A DNA stretch of 64,000 nt, from NCBI RefSeq assembly GCF_000194155.1, contig NZ_GL877881.1, positions 355,846 to 419,845 on the forward strand, written 5' to 3'. The notes below the pieces were generated by a model, which did no database searches, had not been told where the DNA came from, and worked only from the letters and a program-made list of their open reading frames with translations. The position numbers and the translations under genes are program-made. This DNA is from Saccharopolyspora spinosa NRRL 18395. Lineage in GTDB: Bacteria > Actinomycetota > Actinomycetes > Mycobacteriales > Pseudonocardiaceae. Shown piece by piece: positions 52,585 to 60,346 of the stretch (positions are counted from its first letter, which is position 1; every line of letters begins with the position of its first letter).

Positions 52585-53955
52585 TCACGGGCGGAGGTCG
52601 GTGACAGCGGCACCGGTCTCGGGGGCGTAGGGGAAGGAGACGTGCTGGTGGACCATTTCCCAGCGGTCGCCGCGTTTCCGGAACACGCGGGTACCCCGCG
52701 ACCAGCTTTCGTCGCTCGTGCCATCCGGCAGTTCGGCTTGCATGCGGTTTAGTCCCCACACGACGGCGAGGTCATCGCGGATCAGCACCGTCATATCCGG
52801 CACGTCCCACCCGACCGCGCCGCCGGTCCAGTCCAGCCCGCGCCCGCAGACTTCGCGAACCGCGTCCACGCCGTGGTACTGCAGGGGTGCTTCGTGCTCG
52901 TAGGACACGATGTCGTCGGCGATGTGCGCCATCAGTCGGTCGAGATCCTTGCGGGCGGTGGCGTCGAACCAATTCTGGTGCACCGCGCGCACCTCGGCCT
53001 CGGCGGTCGTCTCGATGGGTGGGTGAAGGAGTGGTGCTCGTGCGCGACCACCCAGCGACCGTGTTCCTTGTGCAGCCCCAGCGTGAGTCGCAGCCGCCGG
53101 TCCGGGTTCTCGGCCAGTTCCTCGGGGGTGCCGCAGCGCAGCAGGGCGTGGGCGAACGCGACGTCCGAGCTCGTATCGCTGCCTGCGGTGACCTCCAGCG
53201 GGTCCCTCGGCCAGGAACGCCCGGATCGCCTCACGACCGGCGAACCACTGCGGCAGCGGTGGCATCGAGTACTTCGCGTCGGCGGTCAGCATTCCCACGA
53301 TCGCCTCGACGTCGGCGCGCTCCCAAGCGGCCGCGTACCTGCCGGCCAGCTCGCGGACGCCATCGTCACCCAGGGACCGCAACACGACCTGCTGGCTGGG
53401 GCCCGGGCCCTGCCGGTCCAGCGTTGAGCGGGCGCGTTGCAGCGCGCTGTTCACCGACGCGACCGTGGTGTCCAGCAGCGTCGCGACCTCGCGCGCCGAG
53501 AACCCGAGCACCTCCCGAAGGATCAGCACGGCGCGCGGGCGAGCCGCCAAGTGCTGCAGTGCAGCCACGAACGCCAACTCCACGCTTTCGCGCGCCACCG
53601 ACCGCGTTTCCGGGTCGTCGGGAAAGGGCTCCAGCCACACCACATCGGCCGGTGGCGCGTCCGGCCCGAGATCCGCCGGCAGCTCGCGCCGCCCGCGCCG
53701 CTCCAGCAGCGTCAAGCACCTGTTCGTGGCGATCCGGTACAGCCACGGCCGGATCGAGCCGCGCCGGTCGAACCTGTCCAGGCCCCGCCACGCTCTGAGC
53801 AAGACCTCTTGCACCACATCCTCGGCGTCCTCGACCGACGCCAGCATGCGGTAGCAGTGCGCCCGCAACTCCGCGCGGAACGGGCGGACCAACTGCTCGA
53901 ACGCAACCGTGTCACCCGCCAGCGCGGCCGCCACCAGCAGCCCGTCCCCCGACAT
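52585..53955 (-). CDS. ECF sigma factor fused in frame to an NTF2-like domain (456 aa)
   Basis: Residues 1-170 are an ECF sigma factor: sigma2 with [20 protein letters not shown] and sigma4 with [38 protein letters not shown]. An NTF2/SnoaL-like extension begins ([20 protein letters not shown]) but breaks off at FLAEGP (about residue 247). The next 70 residues are Arg-rich; the antisense-free neighbour frame there reads the end of another NTF2 protein. From residue 315 a second, complete NTF2-like domain follows ([20 protein letters not shown]). A deletion joining sigma and NTF2 genes is the simplest explanation. GTG or ATG start at 53955. Confidence 0.7.
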   Translation of the reverse strand: MSGDGLLVAAALAGDTVAFEQLVRPFRAELRAHCYRMLASVEDAEDVVQEVLLRAWRGLDRFDRRGSIRPWLYRIATNRCLTLLERRGRRELPADLGPDAPPADVVWLEPFPDDPETRSVARESVELAFVAALQHLAARPRAVLILREVLGFSAREVATLLDTTVASVNSALQRARSTLDRQGPGPSQQVVLRSLGDDGVRELAGRYAAAWERADVEAIVGMLTADAKYSMPPLPQWFAGREAIRAFLAEGPAGGHRRQRYELGRRVRPRPAALRHPRGTGREPGPAAATHAGAAQGTRSLGGRARAPLLHPPIETTAEAEVRAVHQNWFDATARKDLDRLMAHIADDIVSYEHEAPLQYHGVDAVREVCGRGLDWTGGAVGWDVPDMTVLIRDDLAVVWGLNRMQAELPDGTSDESWSRGTRVFRKRGDRWEMVHQHVSFPYAPETGAAVTDLRP

Positions 53956-54106
53956 CCGTCCCTCCCGAACCAGAAGCGGAAACCGTCGTTCTCAGCGCCG
54001 TCCACATGGTGGCACGGAAGCGGTGCAACGCGTCGCTACCGCGCATGCCCGGCACCACCGGTATCCGGAACCGACGGGCAAGCAAGTCGGGAATGGGGAA
54101 GGCCCC

Positions 54107-55096
54107 TCAGTGCGGGGATACGACCGCTGCTACCGAACGAGCGAACTCGATTATCGCGGCGCTGACTTGCGCTGGTGCTTCCTGCTGCGTCCAATGCCCG
54201 ACGTCAGGCAGGACCAAGGCTTCACTTCGGCCCGCCACGAGCTCATCCATGCGCTCGATTGCGTCCCGCACGCCCGGGAAGTTCAAACATCGGTCCTGTT
54301 CGCCCACCAGATACAAAGCGGGACAACGAATCACACTGTTCTGCAAGAAGGCGGTGAGTTCCCAGTTGCGATCCATATTGCGATACCAATTGAGTGCACC
54401 GCTGAAGCCGGCCGAGAATTCGGCGGCATAGGTCTCAATATCGGTTTCAGTGAGCCAGGTAGGAAGTTTCTCAGGTTCAGGATAGATGTCGAGATATGTG
54501 CGACCAGCAGGGACGATGGGTGCGGGTGACCTGGCATGGGTCTTGGACTGGGACGACTTTCGTGAACCGCGAAGCATCAGCCGGAAGGTCTTGTGCGGGT
54601 CCGCACCGAGGTCCGCGTCTGCCGGGCCCGGGCGTTGAAAGTAATTGGTGTAAACACCGTCGCCGAAAGCTTCGACCATTTCAGTGAGTTGCGACTGCGA
54701 GCCACGGGGCCGGTACGGCAGGCTCAGGCCGACCACCCCACGTACCAAGTCTGGCCGCATGAGCGCTGTATGCCACGCTACTTCCGCGCCCCAATCGTGA
54801 CCGACGACCACACCTTCTTTCTCATCGAGAGCATCCAGCAGTTGGATGACGTCGCCAACCAAATGCATAATGGAGTACTTTTCCACGGAAACCGGATGGT
54901 CACTCTGGCCATACCCGCGCTGATCCACCGCTACCGCTCGAAACCCGGCCTCGGCAAGGGTCGCAATTTGATGGCGCCACGAATACCACATCTCGGGAAA
55001 GCCGTGCAAGAGCAGAACCAGCGGCCCAGTGCCGGCTTCGGCGATATGCAGGCGGACGTCACCCGCTTGAACAAATCGATGCGTAATGGAGGTCAC
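54107..55096 (-). CDS. Epoxide hydrolase, alpha/beta-hydrolase fold (329 aa)
   Basis: Soluble epoxide-hydrolase features: oxyanion motif HGFPE at 31-35, nucleophile Asp101 in GHDWG, base His301 in GHWTQQE, and cap tyrosines near 149-152 and 238. It opens epoxides to diols without cofactors. It is 21 nt after the P450 gene and the third gene of the terpene synthase operon, so it likely hydrolyses a terpene epoxide made by the P450. The ATG 55096 follows AAGGG. Confidence 0.85.
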   Translation of the reverse strand: MTSITHRFVQAGDVRLHIAEAGTGPLVLLLHGFPEMWYSWRHQIATLAEAGFRAVAVDQRGYGQSDHPVSVEKYSIMHLVGDVIQLLDALDEKEGVVVGHDWGAEVAWHTALMRPDLVRGVVGLSLPYRPRGSQSQLTEMVEAFGDGVYTNYFQRPGPADADLGADPHKTFRLMLRGSRKSSQSKTHARSPAPIVPAGRTYLDIYPEPEKLPTWLTETDIETYAAEFSAGFSGALNWYRNMDRNWELTAFLQNSVIRCPALYLVGEQDRCLNFPGVRDAIERMDELVAGRSEALVLPDVGHWTQQEAPAQVSAAIIEFARSVAAVVSPH

Positions 55097-55117
55097 TGCT
55101 ATTAGCCCTTAATTAGA

Positions 55118-56287
55118 TTACCAGGTGACGGGGAACCGATCGAACCCGCCGATTACCGTTTCGATACGGCGCGGCAACGCTTCGCAGGTGCGCGCTGGCC
55201 GCAGGTGAGGGAAACGTCCGAACAGTTCTGCCAGCATCACTTCAAGTTCGACTCGCGCCAACTGCTGCCCTAGGCACTGGTGCGGGCCGAAGCCGAAGGA
55301 TGCATGCCGAACCCGGCGTCGGGTTGCGTCCATCTCTTCAGGATGCGGACAAAGCGCCGGATCTCTGTTGGCGGCCGGGAGAAATGCTATGACGCGGTCC
55401 CCTTCCTTGATCTCCTGACCGCCAAGTCTGATGTGCTCGCGGGCAACCCGGTCTACGCCGTACTGAATAACGGTGATGTAGCGCAGTAGTTCTTCGACGG
55501 TTTCCGAGCTCTGCAGCGCGCCCGCAAGAAGGTTGCGGCGGGCCACTGAGTTCTGACTAAGCACGGCTACGCTTTCGGTGACCATCCCGGTTATGGTCAA
55601 ATATCCGCCCATCAGCAACGTCACGGCCAAGTCAGCGAGCACGACATCGGCGAATTGCCCGGTAGCGATAAGCTCGTCAAGGAGGCCACCAGTGGGTGCG
55701 CGCCGAATCTCCTCGATCACCCGGCACATACAATCGAGGGCTTGGTCCACGACCACCCGGCTTTCCTCCGACGTCTGACCGCGACGCAAGAGGCCCTCGA
55801 TTATTTCTCTAAATTGAGAGCGAAAAACGGGGAGAATGCCAAGCATTTCATGAATAACACGCTCTGGTACCGGCAGCGCGAAGGTTTCGATCAGATCGGC
55901 TGATCGGTTCTGCCTTTTCGAGAGCACATCGAGTTGCTCGCGGGTAATTTCGCGAATCCGCGGCTCCAGTCGCTGGATCCGGCGGGCAGAGAATACCTTG
56001 TTCAGCGGCTGACGGTACCATCCGTGTTCGGGTGCGTCATTATGCAGCAGTCGGCCGATCTTGCGCTCGTCTTCGGACCAAGAAGGTCGATGTATCGGCT
56101 CATCGCCGGCGCCGAACCGGGCGTCCGAAAGAATCAACCGCACCTCTTCGTACCCCTTGGCAAGCCAAACCTTTTCACCCGTCGCGAGGGTTACTTGCTT
56201 AACTTGTTCACTCCAGGAGGTAAGCGCGGATAAACACTTCTCGGAAAAGTCGAAGGAAGTGGTTTCAGGCTGTGTGGATGCGTTCAT
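55118..56287 (-). CDS. Cytochrome P450 (389 aa)
   Basis: The haem-binding signature is FGFGPHQC (Cys338), the ExxR pair is Glu266-Arg269, and the I-helix motif is GGYLT at 227-231. In most P450s this reads (A/G)Gx(D/E)T; here the acidic residue is Leu230, which changes proton delivery and occurs in P450s doing atypical or substrate-assisted chemistry. It has no membrane anchor, as usual for soluble bacterial P450s. ATG 56287 is used; ATG 56296 is possible. It lies 13 nt after the terpene synthase and probably oxidises its product. Confidence 0.85.
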   Translation of the reverse strand: MNASTQPETTSFDFSEKCLSALTSWSEQVKQVTLATGEKVWLAKGYEEVRLILSDARFGAGDEPIHRPSWSEDERKIGRLLHNDAPEHGWYRQPLNKVFSARRIQRLEPRIREITREQLDVLSKRQNRSADLIETFALPVPERVIHEMLGILPVFRSQFREIIEGLLRRGQTSEESRVVVDQALDCMCRVIEEIRRAPTGGLLDELIATGQFADVVLADLAVTLLMGGYLTITGMVTESVAVLSQNSVARRNLLAGALQSSETVEELLRYITVIQYGVDRVAREHIRLGGQEIKEGDRVIAFLPAANRDPALCPHPEEMDATRRRVRHASFGFGPHQCLGQQLARVELEVMLAELFGRFPHLRPARTCEALPRRIETVIGGFDRFPVTW

Positions 56288-56300
56288 CAAAACCATTTCC

Positions 56301-57449
56301 CTATCTGATCGCAGCCCGCACGGCTTTGCCGAAATGGTCGTCCACCGCCCCAAATGTCACCCAGTCTTCGATGGTGAACGAGTAGGAAGCCCTGGTCATA
56401 TACCAATCGACGTGAAAGTCCGCACAACGAGCGAGCCATCGGTAATGTTGACTGAGTGGATGACTGGGATCGTCGGCGACTCGATGCATATGCGCTATCT
56501 TGCCGCGCACCTCAGACAGCAAGTCTTGAATCGCCTGCAACTCACTTACTTGTTTTTCCTTCACCATGAGGACGACGGCGTTGACCTGTCCGGAATGCAT
56601 ATCGTCGTCAAGACTGGCGATATCGTTGCTCACGCGGACACACCAGCCGAGATCCAGGCAGCAAGATCGATAACGGTCGACTTCGATCCGGTCAATATCG
56701 TGCGGCATATTTGTCATCATTGCACTGAGTAGCAGTATTGGCGCACCTGCGTCATAGCTACCGTTCGCGAGATGTTGGTCGAGCGTTGGAGCCGATTCGT
56801 CGTTTGCTCGCGAGTCGCGATTTACCAGATGGCTTCGCAGCGTCTTCGCCAGGACGTCAAGAAATATTTCTACACTCTCCGCTGATTGCGCGCGACGCAC
56901 GGCTCCACCCATGCAATCCGCGAAGCAGGAGATGGTCTGCTCGACAAGGGAAAGTTGTCCGCTCGCACGCGCCGAAGCGAGAACGTTATCCAGCGGGCCC
57001 GCCTCGCTCACCGCGGATCCTCGCTGGTCCGGGATGATGCTGGACGAGGTTGGGGTTCTGGCTTGGGGTATTGTGGCACTCTTGGCGACACCTAAGCAGG
57101 CCGCCGTCAGATCTTGCAAGGCTGTTTCGTCAAAAATTCCGTACTCGTCATCTACAATGTCGTCATACACGAATAGGGTAAGGCATTGGGCGGCAAACTC
57201 GCGTACCGTCTGATTGTAGGTGCCCGCAAAGGTGTAGGCGGCAAGCAAAGATGACCAGGGGAGAGCCGCACTGCTCCGCGAAACCTTAATGTCCGGACGG
57301 GCGCGCGTCCACTCCTCGAGATCTCGGTACACGGCTACGGCCGCTTCACATTCCTGAAGCGGCCAGCGAGCGGTACGTGTCGAATTGAGCCCACCGAGAA
57401 TTCCTGCCACGGAGCAGGTCAAGTCAATGGGCTTGGCGCCGTTGTCCAT
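56301..57449 (-). CDS. Class I terpene synthase (382 aa)
   Basis: Both metal-binding motifs are intact: DDIVD at 96-100 within FVYDDIVDDE, and the NSE triad NDIASLDDD at 275-283 (N275, S279, D283). The all-helical length of about 380 residues suits bacterial sesqui- or diterpene cyclases; the product is unreadable. The C-terminal RY-type region is not evident. It begins the operon with P450 and epoxide hydrolase. The DNA is A+T-richer than most of the window, suggesting transfer. ATG 57449 has a weak GAGG upstream. Confidence 0.85.
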   Translation of the reverse strand: MDNGAKPIDLTCSVAGILGGLNSTRTARWPLQECEAAVAVYRDLEEWTRARPDIKVSRSSAALPWSSLLAAYTFAGTYNQTVREFAAQCLTLFVYDDIVDDEYGIFDETALQDLTAACLGVAKSATIPQARTPTSSSIIPDQRGSAVSEAGPLDNVLASARASGQLSLVEQTISCFADCMGGAVRRAQSAESVEIFLDVLAKTLRSHLVNRDSRANDESAPTLDQHLANGSYDAGAPILLLSAMMTNMPHDIDRIEVDRYRSCCLDLGWCVRVSNDIASLDDDMHSGQVNAVVLMVKEKQVSELQAIQDLLSEVRGKIAHMHRVADDPSHPLSQHYRWLARCADFHVDWYMTRASYSFTIEDWVTFGAVDDHFGKAVRAAIR

Positions 57450-57994
57450 GCGGTCCTCGATAAGTCAGGTAAGAGCCGAATAGGATCTCCGGTTAAGAAC
57501 CGAAGTGGCGCTTACGGATAGGTAGCAGAAGGCGACTGTAGGTAGCCGCCAGGTGCCGGTCAACGCAAGATCGGATTGGGTGAGTCGGAGGGGCAGAAAG
57601 TAGCGCACAAAAGGGCAAATTCGCCGGAGATTGTTCTCCGGTTACCGCCGCGGCTCGCCTGATCTCGCGGCACCGCGGGTTCCGCTTTTGCCTAAACGGG
57701 TTAGGGCGTAGTGAGGGCTGCGACGTCGGGAACCCGGACACGCCTCAAAAAAATTCACTCCGCCCGCGTGCTTTTCGTGACGCTTTGTGATCGCTGTCGC
57801 TGGGCGGCGGTGGCGGTGTCGTGGTGGCTGGGCTGCTGTCGTCGGCGGCTGGTGGGGTTCGGGGTGTCGTGGGTTCGCTGCTGCCGCTGTGGGGTGCGCT
57901 GACGGGTCCGCTCCGTTGGCTCGCTGTGCTGCGTTCCCTGGTGCAGGGCACCCTGAGCGAGGCAGCAGGCTTCACGCTGTGGCCGAGCACTTGG
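57450..57994. other. Intergenic region upstream of the terpene operon
   Basis: No gene is supported. A minus-strand frame here is Pro/Ser/Thr-rich (SSPATTTPPPPPSDSDHKAS) but has no start signal. The promoter of the terpene synthase operon should be in 57450-57700. Confidence 0.4.
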
Positions 57995-59326
57995 CTAACC
58001 AGTTCGCATTATTTCGCCTATGCGCCGGTTTAGGTCTCGCACGGCTGGATTGCTTAAATGCCGCTTTCCTGCCACTCTTAGCTGCCGCAGCGCATTAAAG
58101 ACTCGATCTGATCGTACCTGGCCGACAGATGTTATCGCGTCATTTCCAAGATCGACGGCATATACGGGGTCCGCTCGGGACATAATCAGGGTGGCAAGGT
58201 TGGCCAAGGCTAGCGCTTTTCCTCGTGAATGCGATGCCGGAAAACTTGCGATCGACGCGCATAGTTGATTCTGCGCCTCCCTGTAATCACCGCCATTCAG
58301 CGCCAATCCCAGAAGTGCCCTGCCGCAGTCACGCGCCAGTCGTGAACTATCGTAATAAGTGATCCACTCCGGCTCATTGTCAGAGCGGCCAACAAAGCAA
58401 TCCTCCGCGCGACGAATCGCCGTGATGCAATCCATTTCCCGCTCAACACCGAATGAACCGAGCGCCCTAGCGTGCCGCGTATGCATCACCGAGCGAACGA
58501 GAGGCGTGAGTCTATCGGTGCGCACAAGCGCCATTTCTGCATAGCTAAGCGCGTCGTCGAAACGTTCCTGGTGGACTGCAAGATTAGCCATTCCGGAAAG
58601 TGCTTTGGCTCTGAGGGACCAGTCGCCTACTTCGGTCGCACATCCAGCAGCGAACCGAAAGCAGCTTTCTGCCTTCTGATGTAGGCCAGCGTCGAAGCAT
58701 ACGCCCGCCGCGATGTCCGCCAAGTCTCCCATTGCGGCGAACAGTTCACGCCTTGTTGTTTCCGAGGAAAATTGGCCGTTGAGCAACTGTGCCGAACTCG
58801 TAAGTTGCGCAATAGCGGCGTCGGCCGATAGTTCGCCTCCGAACAAATGGTCCTGACCAGCGAACATGCGCGCCATATGGTTAATATGGTCGATTTCCGC
58901 GCGACCGATTCGGCGATACGTGCCGGTAGGTGATGCACTCGCTACGAACTCTGCCACCGGGTCCACGAGCGTGAAGCCAGCGATGCTACCGGCCAAGGCT
59001 CGCAAAAACGTCTTTCGTTCCACGTCATCCCCTCCGTTCGCGCGCCGGGGGCTGGCTCTCAAGGTAGTGGCACGGCTACGGGAACTGCGAAAGCCAAGGT
59101 CAGCGTCCGATTCGACTTGGAGGACTGTCCGTAGCGCCTCCCGGTAGGACCGGTTGGGCCAGGTGTGAACCCCGCGTTCCAACTTGCCTATGTAATCGGC
59201 ATCCATTGCGCCTGGGCCGTCGGTCAGGCGCTCTACCTCGGCATTTGCTCGTTCCGCTAGTTGTCCTTGGGTCAATCCAGCGGCTACCCGTGCGGCCCGG
59301 AGAAGATCATTTGACATACCGGACAC
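57995..59326 (-). CDS. XRE-family regulator with TPR-like C-terminus (443 aa)
   Basis: The N-terminal HTH reads LLRAARVAAGLTQGQLAERA, then YIGKLERGVHTWPNRSYREA; the remaining about 350 residues are TPR-like helices (AKALSGMANLAVHQERFDDA, SYAEMALVR). GTG 59326 follows GGAGGG; ATG 59317 is the alternative. It is upstream of the terpene operon on the same strand and in the same A+T-rich island, so it is the most likely pathway-specific regulator. Confidence 0.8.
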   Translation of the reverse strand: MSGMSNDLLRAARVAAGLTQGQLAERANAEVERLTDGPGAMDADYIGKLERGVHTWPNRSYREALRTVLQVESDADLGFRSSRSRATTLRASPRRANGGDDVERKTFLRALAGSIAGFTLVDPVAEFVASASPTGTYRRIGRAEIDHINHMARMFAGQDHLFGGELSADAAIAQLTSSAQLLNGQFSSETTRRELFAAMGDLADIAAGVCFDAGLHQKAESCFRFAAGCATEVGDWSLRAKALSGMANLAVHQERFDDALSYAEMALVRTDRLTPLVRSVMHTRHARALGSFGVEREMDCITAIRRAEDCFVGRSDNEPEWITYYDSSRLARDCGRALLGLALNGGDYREAQNQLCASIASFPASHSRGKALALANLATLIMSRADPVYAVDLGNDAITSVGQVRSDRVFNALRQLRVAGKRHLSNPAVRDLNRRIGEIMRTG

Positions 59327-59770
59327 GGGCAACCCTCCGTAGTCGATCAGTCCCAAAGTGTAGCCAGATGATCAGGGCATTTGGGGTGTGATCGGACCAG
59401 TCCTCCGGGTAAACCTCCGGGTTGATCGGCTGGTTGGTTCCCGGGCTCTTCTATGGCTATGTCTCTGTTCCGGCTCAAGCCGTATCCGGACATGCTAGGT
59501 ATGTAGCGCGCAATGGTGCCGCTACTCCCCTGGTCTCGGCGGAAGCCCCCCGACGCCGGAACTGGGGAACGGTCGGTGACCAGTCCACGGGCGGCCAGGG
59601 GCGTAGTTGACGCGCGGTACCCCGACGGGGCTGGTCACCGGCCACACCACGGCGACGACAGTTCGTGCGAGGGACGACATGGCGATGACAGGCAGCCCGA
59701 CATATCCGGGCGGGTGCGTGGATGCGTGGATAAGCGCTTCGGGCAGCAGTTCGGTCTAAGGCAGACGGAA
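59327..59770. other. Intergenic, possible small peptide
   Basis: An ATG at 59679 behind GAGGGA opens a 26-codon frame (AMTGSPTYPGGCVDAWISAS) ending 11 nt before the next gene; it could be a leader peptide. A second short frame at 59453-59506 is even less certain. Otherwise nothing is seen. Confidence 0.3.
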
Positions 59771-60151
59771 ATGGCTATATTTGCCGCGTATCTCCTTGTC
59801 GCCGCTAGCGTATTCGGCTCAATCCTGTGGTGGGAGCTTCGCCAGAGCAAGCGCGTCACCTCTCCCTCGCAGGGGGATCACGTATCTGGCACGCTCAGCG
59901 TTCGACAGATACGCGACAAGCTACATCGGGAGCAGGAAAATGGCCCGGCTCACAATTCGCCCGTTGACCGAGTCGCATACGAAAATCGTGATTTGTATCC
60001 GGCGGACGACAGCGCCACCGTTCGGATTCCTATTTACGTTGATCCAGGGCAAACAGAACCGATATTTTCACTTGTCCGCCCGTACCTCGACGCATGGCTA
60101 CCGGAGCATGAATCGTTCATTGATGAATGGGGCAGCGATCGGCGAGCGTGA
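59771..60151 (+). CDS. Small membrane-anchored hypothetical protein (126 aa)
   Basis: One N-terminal helix (MAIFAAYLLVAASVFGSILW) precedes a soluble part of about 100 residues (RQSKRVTSPSQGDHVSGTLS, VRIPIYVDPGQTEPIFSLVR) with no known motif. ATG 59771 has a weak box. Function unknown. Confidence 0.5.
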   Translation: MAIFAAYLLVAASVFGSILWWELRQSKRVTSPSQGDHVSGTLSVRQIRDKLHREQENGPAHNSPVDRVAYENRDLYPADDSATVRIPIYVDPGQTEPIFSLVRPYLDAWLPEHESFIDEWGSDRRA

Positions 60152-60346
60152 GCGGTTGACCATCGGGTTTCCTGGCCTGCGGTTGCGGTCAGGGTATGCC
60201 AAGCGAGAACGGGGTAATGCCTACGGCACGCATTGGCGCGGCCCGGCTGCGGTTTCAACCGGCCTTCGCCGTTTGGACGTCCGGCCGATACCGAAGCTTG
60301 ATCGACCGGGCTCTCTTGGTTCACCCGGTCGGGCCAGTATGCCTCG
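60152..60346. other. Promoter region of the secreted nuclease gene
   Basis: Under 200 nt; no gene is supported. It lies just before the nuclease gene, so its promoter is probably here. Confidence 0.4.
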
